Assembly: GCA_017545245.1 (NCBI GenBank)
Contig: JAFWPB010000047.1
Location: 1-60,778, forward strand
Origin: Clostridiales bacterium
GTDB taxonomy: Bacteria; Bacillota; Clostridia; Saccharofermentanales; Saccharofermentanaceae
Direction of reading: 5' to 3'
DNA length: 60,778 bases
Part shown: positions 51,936-60,778 of the stretch, piece after piece
How the letters are laid out: the number at the start of each line of letters is the position of its first letter
Position numbering within the stretch: position 1 is the stretch's first letter
Position numbers and translations under genes: made by a program
Notes under the pieces: generated by a model
What the model saw: the letters and a program-made list of their open reading frames with translations, nothing else
Database searches by the model: none
What the model was told of the DNA's origin: nothing

Positions 51936-53366
51936 ATGAACGAGAAAGAACCTAACGGCAATCTGCCACAGGCGCCTATATTGTCGCCTGAAACTTTAGC
52001 ACCGAAGCGTCCGGAATCATCTGCGTTGACGGATTCTGTGTCGCCTTCAAAAGAACTGGAGCAGGATGTTTTGAAGAAGAACCGGGGGACGAAGATCCTG
52101 GTCGGTTCGCTTGCTGCCCTGCTTCTTACCGGCTCCGTTACACTGGCAATACTCGCAAAGTCCGGTGCTTTTTCCAAGGAAAAGAAAACCGGAAATGAAA
52201 CGACGGCAAGCGCTGTTTCGGAAACCACTGCTACGACAGCGGGTGCGGAGGATACGAACACTACCGATCCATCGTCTGCGAAAAAAGGACCGCACATTTC
52301 CATCGATTCTTTAAGTCAGATCACCGACGAACAGTTCAAGATCATGGATGAAGCGGCGAGAGAATATATCCGCAAAGACGGAATCTCCGATGAAGACGTA
52401 ATTCCGAAAGAGGTGGATATCGATGGCATGTACTATCTTGGCATGATCCGCAGCCGGGTCGATTACTCAAGTTCATCTGCGGAAGAACGTGACATGGTGC
52501 AGCTGGTCTACCAGGTGCAGGTGACCGATAACACCGGAGACGAACCTGTTAAGCGTCAATACCTGTGGATGCATGGGTTTAATAGTGTTTATCAAGATGG
52601 AACGATCGATCCTACCAGGATAGATCCTATGTGGGGAACCATCTGCTTTGACAACTGGTCTGCGCAAGGCTGTCTGGATTATACATGTTTGATCCATGAG
52701 GCGGAACTGCGCTATACCGTGAGGGAAAACGGCGTCGACTTTACGCTTTGGCAGCCTTTTGACGGAGACTATAACGGGAGACATTCCTTGGTCACATCAC
52801 TCGATCAGATCACGCCTGCCATGGAAGAGGGCTTCAAAAAAGGCGGCGAGTTCTGGATGAACTATGCGCGCGTTGGCGCCGGAGTGCAGGTGAATGGTGC
52901 TACCATAAATAAAGTAGAATATGCGGGTCTGGCCCTCGCAAGTGTAAGCAATGAAAACAGAGTATTTGTCATCTACCGACTCGATATCACAGATCTGAAC
53001 CAGACTCCACCGGTGGATCGGAGTATTTACTGGTACCTCTGCTTCGAAGGCACGTACGAAGGCGGGCAGATCCAGACGCGCTGCGTGACAAGTCTAGTCC
53101 GCTACTCGATGGATCTGGCTGAATGGATGGACGGCCCTGACACCATCGAAGGCATCCGGGCATTCATCAAGAAAGAAGAAGCATTCGGCTGGGATTATCA
53201 AGATAATCTTGATGAAGTGGCCGGAAAAGCTTCCACGGCCGAGACCACTGCCACGAGCGAAACCACTTCCGCGGGCGACGCCACCGAGGACACGGCCGAG
53301 ACGACTTCCACGGGCGACGCCACCGAAACCACGACCACTGCGTCTACAGGCGCGACCGACTTTTGA
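51936..53366 (+). CDS. Membrane-anchored paralogue of the 50408 lipoprotein
   Basis: 476 residues. A Pro/Ser-rich cytosolic start is followed by one transmembrane helix (about 53-73, ILVGSLAALLLTGSVTLAIL) and a Thr-rich linker. Two domains of the type in the preceding protein follow (ITDEQFKIMDEAAREYI, QLVYQVQVTDNTGDEPVKRQYLW; then ITPAMEEGFKKGGEF, FVIYRLDITDLNQTPPVDRSIYW). A Thr/Ser/Ala tail replaces the YARHG domain. GAGAGGG precedes the ATG. Duplication followed by change of anchor and C-terminus is the simplest history. Function unknown. Confidence 0.75.
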   Translation: MNEKEPNGNLPQAPILSPETLAPKRPESSALTDSVSPSKELEQDVLKKNRGTKILVGSLAALLLTGSVTLAILAKSGAFSKEKKTGNETTASAVSETTATTAGAEDTNTTDPSSAKKGPHISIDSLSQITDEQFKIMDEAAREYIRKDGISDEDVIPKEVDIDGMYYLGMIRSRVDYSSSSAEERDMVQLVYQVQVTDNTGDEPVKRQYLWMHGFNSVYQDGTIDPTRIDPMWGTICFDNWSAQGCLDYTCLIHEAELRYTVRENGVDFTLWQPFDGDYNGRHSLVTSLDQITPAMEEGFKKGGEFWMNYARVGAGVQVNGATINKVEYAGLALASVSNENRVFVIYRLDITDLNQTPPVDRSIYWYLCFEGTYEGGQIQTRCVTSLVRYSMDLAEWMDGPDTIEGIRAFIKKEEAFGWDYQDNLDEVAGKASTAETTATSETTSAGDATEDTAETTSTGDATETTTTASTGATDF

Positions 53367-53499
53367 GTGGAATCTGTCGGTGTATTTCACGCATACTCTG
53401 ATTTCCACTGACATCGATATATATATGACGGCACGATCTAGGGTTTAGGGCCATCTCTGCCGAATCCGAGTCTGAAGCATTCGGCATGATCCGCGTCTT

Positions 53500-54234
53500 A
53501 TGGTCGTTGTTGAGTGCTTGTACGCTGGATTAACGTGCATACAACATAACACAAAGGAGAAAGCTTACAAAAACGTTCCAATCTGCAAAAAAACACGGAG
53601 AAACAAGGAGCTGCCAAGAAAACAATATGTTGATGAACTGATAAATCTGAAAGATAACGGAAGGATCAAGATCGTTACCGGATTAAGACGTAGTGGAAAG
53701 TCTGTCCTTCTTTTCGACCTGTTTCGAGATTATCTGTTAAGTGAGGGAATCGTTTCCGAACAGATCATCGGAATACAGCTGGATGACATGCAAAACATGA
53801 AGTATCGTAATCCGCTGGAACTTGATAAACATATCCGTGAGCAAATAACGGACGCAAAAAAGAGATTTCATATTTTTATAGATGAAATACAACTGGGTTC
53901 GGAAATACAGAATCCCTATGTGGATGATCCGGACGCAAAGATCACGTTTGTTGAAGTTGTTTTGGGTTTGACGAAGATAAAGAATGCGGATATCTATGTG
54001 ACCGGTAGCAACTCGAAAATGCTTTCGTCCGACATACTTACGCAGTTCAGGGATCGTGGAGATGAAGTCAAGGTATTCCCGCTTTCTTTTGCGGAATTCT
54101 ATGATGCATTTGAAGGAGATAAACGAGAAGCCTGGCAGGAGTATTATACTTATGGCGGAATGCCGGTGATCGCAGGACTGAATACCCATGAACGAAAGAA
54201 CAAATATCTTAAGGATTCAGTATATGGGAATTGA
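53500..54234 (+). pseudogene. Truncated AAA_14/DUF4143-type ATPase
   Basis: The reading frame carries the N-terminal half of a DUF4143 ATPase: LPRKQYVDELINLKDNGRIKIVTGLRRSGKSVLLFDLF (Walker A), HIFIDEIQLGSEIQNP (Walker B), IYVTGSNSKMLSSDI, FPLSFAEFYDAF and YTYGGMPVIAGL. Full-length members run ~400-450 residues; this one stops at YLKDSVYGN, where the family continues, so the DUF4143 domain is lost. No convincing start codon with a ribosome binding site fits the expected N-terminus. Members are often toxin- or selfish-element-like. Low GC and a truncated end suggest a decayed acquired gene. Confidence 0.75.
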
Positions 54235-54345
54235 GAACTTTCTGAGAAATGAAAGCGTAGCTCTATGACACTCTTCACGCCTAAAACTGTGTGAAGTGTC
54301 AACAATAAGAAAACCCGCTATTATATATGACTACCGGGATGACGT

Positions 54346-54672
54346 TCATTCACAATCGAATGCTTCCAAGAGAAGATTGATGTTCTTCTCGACAATATCC
54401 AGTTGATTGGAAGAAAGACCTTCGAGGCGTATCAGAAAACCAGGTTTGGTGGAGTCTTCTTTGCCAAGGAGTAGATAGTCACAACTAACGTGCAGGGCTC
54501 GGGAGATTCCAACTATGGTTTCAACTGAAGCGCCGACTTTTCCACGCTCGAAATCAGAGACGAACTGAACCGAGACTTCGATGAGCGCCGCCAACTTTTC
54601 CTGCGTCAAACCGGCTGCATCTCTCGCCAGCCGAACTCTCCGGCCAACATCAGCATTCAGTTCTTTTCCCAT
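54346..54672 (-). CDS. XRE-family transcriptional regulator
   Basis: About 108 residues. Cro/CI helix-turn-helix at ~6-63 (VGRRVRLARDAAGLTQEKLAALI, VSVQFVSDFERGKVGASVETIVGISRAL, CDYLLLG). A helical tail probably dimerises. Start: ATG 54672 has GAGGTGA 8 nt upstream; the in-frame ATG at 54702 lacks one. It may regulate the divergent surface-protein gene at 54900 across the AT-rich intergenic region. Confidence 0.82.
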   Translation of the reverse strand: MGKELNADVGRRVRLARDAAGLTQEKLAALIEVSVQFVSDFERGKVGASVETIVGISRALHVSCDYLLLGKEDSTKPGFLIRLEGLSSNQLDIVEKNINLLLEAFDCE

Positions 54673-54899
54673 AGTCGACGTCACCTCGATTATCCTGTTC
54701 AAAGTTCGTCAGTGTGTATCACAACTGACACTTTTATTGTAAGTAGAATAGTTACGTTTAGAAAACCAAGCGACAATATTAACTATATTCAAGTAATAAT
54801 TGAACAATTTGTAAAATAATAATGTTAATGGTTGAAGTGGTAGTAATAGTGACGATATTATTAATACTATAGGATTCTATGATTTGGGGAGGGTGAAGT
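54673..54899. promoter_or_regulatory. AT-rich divergent intergenic region
   Basis: About 230 bp of AT-rich DNA between the XRE gene and the 54900 gene. On the plus strand TTGAAG (54832-54837), 18-nt spacer, TATTAT (54856-54861) is a plausible promoter. No clear operator palindrome was found. Confidence 0.4.
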
Positions 54900-57800
54900 A
54901 TGAAGTGTTATAAGTCGTTGAAAAAGATTGCACCATTGAGCCTTATTATTTCATTATGTTTCATTTCAGTTTCTATTTTTGGAGCTGGAGTGAATGCAAT
55001 TGCGAATGAAAGAAATCTAGAATATGGTGCGGAAATAACAGATTCAGAGAATAGTAATGAATCGGATGATTTTTTTACCGAGGCTCTTACAACTCCTGCT
55101 CAAGTTCAAGAGGGTATTAGGTTATGGGTAAGTGAAGGCAGAATTGGGAAAACTGTTGCAAATAGAACATGGGCAAAAAACGCAGGAGTTAATAACTGTT
55201 ATGATTTTGTGAAGATGCTTTGTTCGCGTTTTTATGGATACACGTATATTGGATCTCAAGGTAATGCTTCAGGCACTTCAGACTCAAAATGCATTTTAAC
55301 AGGAAACTCAAGCAATTTTGTTCAGGTAGGAAAGACATTAAGTAATCGATATGGCTCGGATTCCAATGTGTCAGCTGAGAATTTGAGAAATCTGTTTTCT
55401 CAGGCTCAGCCAGGGGATATCGTTCAATTAGATATTACAAACACGGATAAAAGTGGGAATAAGGTTGATAGTGTCCATGTTTTGATGATTTACTCTGTGA
55501 GTAACACAGGTGTTGTCTTTTATCACTATTATGGTTATACGGCAACTGATGGAACATCTACTATTGGAGGTTCGTCCTCGCAACATGTTTATGCGGTAAA
55601 CGGAGTATATAATTTAACTACCGAAGTTACCTTTGAGAATCTGGCTAAGTACGACTTAGGGGGAGCTGACGATGGAATCTCAATATATCATCCACGCTGC
55701 GTAACTGGTTCGGTAAGCATACCGACTCCTTCTAATATGTGGGTTAAAACTGATAAGACCGCGTATTTCGTGGGTGAAAACGTTTCAGTCTCTTTTGGTG
55801 CTGATAATGCTGTAAAATATTGGGTATGTATTGATAAGCAAGGTTATGGGAGATGGCGAACCTCAGCAACGCTGACATCCGGAAATTATTCTACTCAACT
55901 TGAGCAGGCAGGAAATTATGATGTCTATTTTGAATGCTGCAATAGTGTAAATTCTTATGTTTACAGTGGAAAAATTACTATCTCAATATATGACCCAATT
56001 ACAGGCCCGTGGATTAGTGCTAGATCGAATGCGAAAGTTGGAGAGAAGATAGTAATTCACTTCAATGCAAAAAATGCTCAGAATTATACATTGAAGGTGG
56101 ATAAGGAAGGTGGAGGACGAATACTGACGCATGATATGGATGGAGAAATAAGCGGATACCACATATCGTTTTCGGAACCAGGAACGTATTCAGCATATGT
56201 AACATGTAGTAATCCTGCTGGATATGTTAATACGGAAACGGTAAAAATTTCTGTTTCTGCTTCTCCTACAAATACGCCATCGCCGACTCCGATTCCACCA
56301 GAGAATATTACAGTAAATCTGTCTTGTGGAGATGCTGTTTTATGGGGACAAAGCTATGAAGTTAATTGGCTGCCGGTTAACAAAGCAGTGAAGTATGAAA
56401 TATGGGTTTCCCATGATGATTTTAATGAAGATCCATCACATGGAATATTTCAAAATGAAATCTTTGAAACAACCTCGACATCATATTCTTTAGTGAGCCA
56501 TTTTGCTCCTGGTGTTGGCCGCTACGCAAGAGAAAGCGAGCACGAAGAGTATTGCTCTGTTGATGTTTGGGCATATGACAGTAATGGAAAAGTATTGAAC
56601 ATTGGTCGGAGACGGCTTAAAGTATATGGACCGATTGTCGAATCTCCTACACTATTTGTGCAGGACGTATCATCACAGAAGCTTTGTTTAAGGTGGAGTT
56701 CAATTTCGGATGTAGAAAAATATCATCTGATATTTAAGAGTGCATCAGATGAAAAGTATCAACAAGAGTTATATACAACAGAGAATTCGTTGATAATTGA
56801 CAAAGAAATGGCACTAAAATATTTCGGAGAAGAACTTGTTGTAGGAAAGACTTATTGTGTAAAGATAGATGTATCGAAGATTATTACAAGCGAAGACGGA
56901 AATGGTTCTTGCCGCTTTTGTTCTGAATGGAGTAATGAACTAAGAGTTACAATTCCATCTCCGACACCAACTAAGTCTCCAACTCCAACAAAAGTTCCAA
57001 CTAATATACCAACGAAGACGCCAACAAAAACACCGACTATGACTCCGACCAAGACGCCAACGAAAGCGCCGACTAAGGTTCCAACAAAAGTGCCTACGAA
57101 AACTGTAACGAAGATACCTACAAAGGCGCCAACAAAGGCTCCGACGAAAACGCCTTCTAAGACACCAACCAAGGTGCTCACGAAAGTGCCTACGAAAGCT
57201 GTAACGAAGACACCTACAAAAACACCTACCAAGTCGACAACGAAGACTCCTACAAAAACACCAACAAAGGCACCGACTCAAGCGCCTTCAAAGGCGCCAA
57301 CAAAGGCCCCAACTAAAACTCCGACAAAAGCACCTGTCTTCGACGATTTTGTAGAACGTCTTTACAAGAATGCTCTGAACCGTGCTTCCGAGCCGGGTGG
57401 TAAGAAGTTCTGGACGGATGAGGTTGTGTCCGGACGCAGAACAGGTGGCGATTGTGCTCGTTACTTCTTGCTCGAAGCACCGGAGTTCATGAATCGAAAC
57501 CTCGGTACAGAAGAGTTCGTTGAGACACTTTACAAGGTGTTCTTCGACCGTAAATCCGATGCAGATGGCAAGGCCGCATGGGTGAAACTTCTGAAGAGCG
57601 GACAGATGACGCGTGTTGATGTTGTGAATAACTTCATTGATTCGACAGAATGGTGCAATATCTGCGCGAAGTACGGAGTCAAATCCGGAGCGCCGAATGC
57701 CAAGGCTGAAATCGCATCTCAGAATGCAATCGACTTTGCGACAAGGCTTTACACCTGCTGCTTGAAAAGAACTGCCGATTCGGCTGGTGTGAAATATTGG

Positions 57801-58082
57801 AGTCTCGCGCTTACAAATCTTGAACAGACCGGATGTTCAGCTGCGAAGTTCTTCTTCACAGGCGAGGAATTCACTGGATTCAAAACTACTCCGGAAGAGT
57901 ATGTAAGAAGACTCTATACTACGTTTATGGACAGAACAGCTTCTGATGGAGAAGTAACATACTGGGCAGGAAAAATCAGAAGTGGTGAAATGAACCGCAT
58001 GGCCGTTCTTCAGTTCTTCGGTTCTTCAGAAGAATTCACTAACATCTGCGCCAAGTACGGCATTGATCGCGGAACAATCTAA
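54900..58082 (+). CDS. Secreted cysteine-amidase-like protein with Ig-like, TPTK and DUF4214 domains
   Basis: 1060 residues. Signal peptide (1-36). A probable NlpC/P60- or CHAP-like domain (~60-260) has Cys100 (VNNCYDFVKM) and His193 (DSVHVLMIYSV). Two related Ig-like domains follow (~275-450; MWVKTDKTAYFVGENVSVSF and KVGEKIVIHFNAKNAQNYTLKV). Two Fn3-like regions (~465-690), a Thr/Pro/Lys linker (~690-813) and four DUF4214-type units (FVERLYK, FVETLYK, FATRLYT, YVRRLYT) complete it. Likely wall-active. The first ~690 codons are AT-rich, while the DUF4214 part (from ~57340) is distinctly richer in GC and close to the 19849 protein. That mosaic composition points to domain exchange. GGGGAGGGTGA precedes the ATG. 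Confidence 0.82.
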   Translation: MKCYKSLKKIAPLSLIISLCFISVSIFGAGVNAIANERNLEYGAEITDSENSNESDDFFTEALTTPAQVQEGIRLWVSEGRIGKTVANRTWAKNAGVNNCYDFVKMLCSRFYGYTYIGSQGNASGTSDSKCILTGNSSNFVQVGKTLSNRYGSDSNVSAENLRNLFSQAQPGDIVQLDITNTDKSGNKVDSVHVLMIYSVSNTGVVFYHYYGYTATDGTSTIGGSSSQHVYAVNGVYNLTTEVTFENLAKYDLGGADDGISIYHPRCVTGSVSIPTPSNMWVKTDKTAYFVGENVSVSFGADNAVKYWVCIDKQGYGRWRTSATLTSGNYSTQLEQAGNYDVYFECCNSVNSYVYSGKITISIYDPITGPWISARSNAKVGEKIVIHFNAKNAQNYTLKVDKEGGGRILTHDMDGEISGYHISFSEPGTYSAYVTCSNPAGYVNTETVKISVSASPTNTPSPTPIPPENITVNLSCGDAVLWGQSYEVNWLPVNKAVKYEIWVSHDDFNEDPSHGIFQNEIFETTSTSYSLVSHFAPGVGRYARESEHEEYCSVDVWAYDSNGKVLNIGRRRLKVYGPIVESPTLFVQDVSSQKLCLRWSSISDVEKYHLIFKSASDEKYQQELYTTENSLIIDKEMALKYFGEELVVGKTYCVKIDVSKIITSEDGNGSCRFCSEWSNELRVTIPSPTPTKSPTPTKVPTNIPTKTPTKTPTMTPTKTPTKAPTKVPTKVPTKTVTKIPTKAPTKAPTKTPSKTPTKVLTKVPTKAVTKTPTKTPTKSTTKTPTKTPTKAPTQAPSKAPTKAPTKTPTKAPVFDDFVERLYKNALNRASEPGGKKFWTDEVVSGRRTGGDCARYFLLEAPEFMNRNLGTEEFVETLYKVFFDRKSDADGKAAWVKLLKSGQMTRVDVVNNFIDSTEWCNICAKYGVKSGAPNAKAEIASQNAIDFATRLYTCCLKRTADSAGVKYWSLALTNLEQTGCSAAKFFFTGEEFTGFKTTPEEYVRRLYTTFMDRTASDGEVTYWAGKIRSGEMNRMAVLQFFGSSEEFTNICAKYGIDRGTI
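56960..57335 (+). repeat. TPTK-coding tandem repeat
   Basis: About 375 bp of degenerate 12-bp repeats encoding (A/T/V)PTK. The same peptide type occurs in the genes at 4830 and 13204. Confidence 0.8.
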
Positions 58083-58102
58083 AATAAGAAGTATAAAACT
58101 AG

Positions 58103-58131
58103 AAGGCGGGGCCGCGTTGGCTCCGCCTTTC
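58103..58131 (+). terminator. Terminator of the 54900 gene
   Basis: AAGGCGGGGCC (58104-58113 region)/GGCTCCGCCTT stem with GCGTT loop, followed by TCG and a T-rich stretch. Confidence 0.8.
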
Positions 58132-58171
58132 GAAATCTTTTGATAATGAAGAGAAGTTATGGAGGAAGGAT

Positions 58172-59812
58172 ATGGTTGGATTCAGCAGAAGTCGCAAGAT
58201 GATAATCAAGCTATTAACTGGTATGTTTGCAGTCATTTTAATCTGTTTTGGATTGAATGCTGGTGGTATAAGAATAAGAGCTCAAAATGTATCAAATTCG
58301 AAGGGTACTTCAATTGATGATTTTGTGGAGCGTCTTTATACTGTAGCATTGAATCGGCAATCAGAATCGGATGGAAAGAAATTTTGGAGTAACGAAGTGA
58401 AAAGTGGAAAAAGAACAGGTGCTGATTGCGCTCGTTATTTCCTGCTTGAAGCACCAGAGTTTTTGAACCGAAAACTTAGTACAGAAGACTTTGTAGAAAC
58501 CCTTTATATGACGTTTTTTGGACGTGCTTCCGAGAATAAGGGAAAGCAATACTGGGTCGGAGAATTGCGAAAAGGTAAGAAAGATAGAAAAACGGTTATC
58601 AATGGATTTATAGACTCAACAGAGTGGTGTAATATTTGTGCGTCATATGGGGTGAAATCAGGCGCGCCTAATGCGAAAGCAGAATATGCTTCTCAAAATG
58701 CGATTGAATTTGCTACCCGCCTTTACACTTGTTGCCTTGGGCGTAACCCTGAGAATGCTGGACTGAATTATTGGAGTTTGGCGCTGACAAATTTGGAAAA
58801 AACCGGGGCTGATGCAGCACAACAGTTTTTTGAATCTCAAGAGTATCAGAATCTCCAGACAGATAATAGAGAATATGTGATTCATTTATATAGAACATTT
58901 ATGGGAAGAGAGCCGGATTCAGATGGTTTGAGATACTGGTTAGACATTTTGATGAAGAATCCCAATCGTTCAGAGATTCTAAAGGCCTTTTCGGAGAGTA
59001 AAGAATTTTCGAATATCTGTGCAAAGTATGGAATCGAACGTGGATCAGCTATGCTTCGAGAAGATGATGGTATATCCGAAATAAAGAGAGTCCTTTCCGA
59101 GATTGATTTAAAGAGTATGATCAATCTTAGATTGTACAATAACTATATATATGAGGATTCATTAGAAAAAGGAATAGTATATAAGATAGATATTGATGGA
59201 GACGGCATGAATGATTACATCTCTTCGTATGATTCCAGCATGCTTACAATTGTGGCACTTTCAGGGAAGCATGAAGAATCAATATATCAATATCAGATGA
59301 ATATGTGTCATTTTTCTCCATATATTCGTAATAGTGATAGTTGCTTGTTCATAGGAGGATCTATGCCTGGACGAGGGTTTATTGAACTGTTTCAAGGTTA
59401 TGATGTGTCGACAATTGCAAAACCTCATTATGGAGGATTTGACTGGTCTCGTCACTATTATGAAGATGAGTATAGTAATAGTGAAGTTTACGCAAGCATT
59501 GATTATGGAGAGCGAGTGCTTCTAACCGATAGGGATGGTCAGAAATATCTTGTTGATCAGATGAATCTTACCCGAATGGAGTCAGTGGATGAATCTTTGG
59601 ATGACTATACACTTCATTTGGAAAAGAGACTTTTCCCGACTTTAGTATATGAACTTTCAATGAAAACAGGTTATAAAGTGATGAGTGATTTTCGGAATGC
59701 ACCGTATCCAAACGTCCAGTTTAGTATTTCAAATCAGGAAAAATATAAAGTGTCTCTCAGTCTGTCTATGTCAGGAAATGATTTGAAAGTGAAATGCTAT
59801 CGGGAGAATTAG
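58172..59812 (+). CDS. Secreted DUF4214 protein with calcium-loop-like C-terminus
   Basis: 546 residues. N-terminal signal or anchor helix (about 10-33). Four DUF4214-type units follow (~50-290: FVERLYT, FVETLYM, FATRLYT, YVIHLYR). The C-terminal domain (~300-546) contains an EF-hand/dockerin-like loop, KIDIDGDGMNDYI (~338-349), which fits calcium binding. The DUF4214 block matches that of the preceding protein (CASYGVKSGAPNAKAEYASQNA), but here it is AT-rich throughout. GGAGGAAGG precedes ATG 58172. Role unknown; a surface protein is likely. Confidence 0.78.
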   Translation: MVGFSRSRKMIIKLLTGMFAVILICFGLNAGGIRIRAQNVSNSKGTSIDDFVERLYTVALNRQSESDGKKFWSNEVKSGKRTGADCARYFLLEAPEFLNRKLSTEDFVETLYMTFFGRASENKGKQYWVGELRKGKKDRKTVINGFIDSTEWCNICASYGVKSGAPNAKAEYASQNAIEFATRLYTCCLGRNPENAGLNYWSLALTNLEKTGADAAQQFFESQEYQNLQTDNREYVIHLYRTFMGREPDSDGLRYWLDILMKNPNRSEILKAFSESKEFSNICAKYGIERGSAMLREDDGISEIKRVLSEIDLKSMINLRLYNNYIYEDSLEKGIVYKIDIDGDGMNDYISSYDSSMLTIVALSGKHEESIYQYQMNMCHFSPYIRNSDSCLFIGGSMPGRGFIELFQGYDVSTIAKPHYGGFDWSRHYYEDEYSNSEVYASIDYGERVLLTDRDGQKYLVDQMNLTRMESVDESLDDYTLHLEKRLFPTLVYELSMKTGYKVMSDFRNAPYPNVQFSISNQEKYKVSLSLSMSGNDLKVKCYREN

Positions 59813-60068
59813 GTGTGCATTCTCAGGATATAGCAAAGTGATCAGTGCTAAACCAACGGGGTCTATCGGTACGACAAATAACTTGAAGGTGACGGCGACA
59901 ACAACGAATTCCATCAGTTTGTCATGGAGCAAAGTCAGCACGCATCTGGATTCCAGACGAACATACTACTATCGGGTAAGAGCGTACTACTATTACTATG
60001 ATGGAAATTGGAAAGTGCACCGAGTATACGGTGCGTACAGTACGATTGTAGCTGGAAGGACAAAGTAA
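59813..60068 (+). pseudogene. Internally deleted Fn3-domain remnant
   Basis: After the stop of the preceding gene, an open stretch encodes SGYSKVISAKP, then LKVTATTTNSISLSWSKVS, then directly THLDSRRTYYYRVRAYYYYYD and VHRVYGAYSTIVAGRTK. Compared with the last Fn3 domain of the 13204 protein, the MYEVWRL to GRYTDP part is missing, with both sides meeting at a KVS/RVS sequence. No start codon with a ribosome binding site is apparent. It is the tail of a lost Fn3 gene. Confidence 0.75.
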
Positions 60069-60237
60069 GTGTTTACATTGACGATTGATCGTAAGCGTCA
60101 AACCATACGCCCCGAGCAATTGATCTGAGTGAATAGGATGTTGGCTCTTAACGTTCTCAACTGTGAAACAAACCTAATTATGCGGCAAATAGGGGAGCCT
60201 TGAATAGAATCACATTTTTAATATGGGGGTATTATTT
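60069..60237. other. Short gap before the LRR gene
   Basis: Contains TTGACG...CGTCAA (60078-60101), a 6-bp inverted repeat. I see no confident promoter hexamers. Confidence 0.3.
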
Positions 60238-60778
60238 ATGAAACGTGCAATATCTTTACTTGTTGGTGTAGCATTATTAGTAGAACCGATGGTAGGATCA
60301 ATTCCGTTTTTGCCAAAGAATAGTTCTTATAGTTATACGGTAACGAAATATGTTGAAGATGTTGTCGAGATGAGGCCATGCGCAAGCCCAAGAATGATGT
60401 CTTCTGTTGTGAATAGGCAAGATGTATCGGATTTTTCTTTCGATGAAGGTGAAGATGGTTGGCTGCTCACTGAGTATCGCGGAAGTAGTTCTAGCGTGAC
60501 TATTCCTTCTGAAGTTCAAGGAAAACCAGTGGTTGAGATCGGAAGTGCATTTAGGAATTGTACTTATTTGAAAAGTGTTTCTATTCCAAGTAGTGTAACT
60601 GAGATAGGATCTGATGCATTTCTTGGGTGTTCAGGGTTGACAAGTATAACTATCCCAAACTCAGTAACCTCTATAGAGTCTGATGCATTTGCGGATTGTA
60701 GCAAACTCGAAACGGTAGTATTATCGAGTAATCTGCAGAGTATAGGGTATGCAGCTTTTAGTAATTGCACATCGCTAA
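60238..60778 (+). CDS. BspA-like leucine-rich-repeat surface protein (5' part)
   Basis: Runs off the window; 180 codons are visible. ATG 60238 with GGGGG ~8 nt upstream. Signal peptide MKRAISLLVGVALLVEPMVG and a Ser-rich stretch, then a short domain (FDEGEDGWLLTEYRGSSSSVTIP). LRR_5/BspA repeats follow: FRNCTYLKSVSIPSSVTEIG, FLGCSGLTSITIPNSVTSIE, FADCSKLETVVLSSNLQSIG. Such proteins bind extracellular matrix or host surfaces in other bacteria. AT-rich, like the two preceding genes. Confidence 0.85.
   Translation, partial: MKRAISLLVGVALLVEPMVGSIPFLPKNSSYSYTVTKYVEDVVEMRPCASPRMMSSVVNRQDVSDFSFDEGEDGWLLTEYRGSSSSVTIPSEVQGKPVVEIGSAFRNCTYLKSVSIPSSVTEIGSDAFLGCSGLTSITIPNSVTSIESDAFADCSKLETVVLSSNLQSIGYAAFSNCTSL

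Overview
This 60.8 kb window looks like chromosomal DNA of a Gram-positive Clostridia-type Bacillota. The basis is strong AGGAGG-type ribosome binding sites with some GTG starts, sigma-A promoters, the orders rpsF-ssb-rpsR-rplI-dnaB, tilS-hpt-ftsH and recJ-relA, a long-form HPF, and many lipoproteins and secreted proteins with Thr/Pro/Lys-rich linkers. No phage, plasmid, transposase or cas gene is visible. I cannot place it below class level.

Layout. 0-3 kb: tRNA-Ser(GGA) and a GH36 alpha-galactosidase on the minus strand, then trmB. 3-9 kb: zinc-ribbon and low-complexity membrane proteins around hpf. 9-16 kb: a GH43 glycosidase, then secreted proteins including a lipoprotein with two cystatin-like QxVxG units and a transglutaminase-like protein with Fn3 domains. 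16-18 kb: a divergent GGGtGRT/NifU-like pair under a clear promoter. 18-25.7 kb: a surface-protein island (M23 peptidase/ricin/DUF4214 protein and an Fn3 protein) bracketed by two paralogous membrane proteins. 25.8-29.3 kb: prfA, a Sua5/YwlE-type fusion and a histidine phosphatase. 29.4-32.6 kb: a lipoprotein, an XRE regulator/membrane pair, a non-coding hairpin array and a DUF4003 protein. 33.5-41.2 kb: the housekeeping cluster rpsF, ssb, rpsR, rplI, dnaB, tilS, hpt, ftsH. 41.2-45 kb: a yybP-ykoY-like manganese riboswitch before a tiny ORF, then an ABC/FtsX exporter behind a promoter with a perfect TetR-type operator. 45-50.4 kb: two tandem hairpin arrays, then recJ and relA. 50.4-53.4 kb: two paralogous extracytoplasmic proteins. 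53.5-60.8 kb: an AT-richer tail with a broken AAA ATPase, an XRE regulator, two DUF4214 surface proteins, an Fn3 remnant and the start of a BspA-like leucine-rich-repeat protein.

The most unusual content is non-coding. (1) A short motif, AAGTGCTTTT, occurs 15 times exactly (23 times as AGTGCTTTT) on both strands, in genes in all three reading frames and between genes. About 0.1 (0.5) copies are expected by chance. (2) Several intergenic regions carry arrays of imperfect palindromes of fixed length: 34 nt with AAGTCG/CGACTT ends, 53 nt with AAGTCTGA/TCAGACTT ends, 46 nt with TCTGA/TCAGA ends, and 29 nt with GTCCCA/TGGGAC ends. Loops and spacers vary in sequence while palindrome length is held. 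Several arrays lie beside an AGTGCTTTT copy. I know of no described system that matches this combination; its function is unknown.
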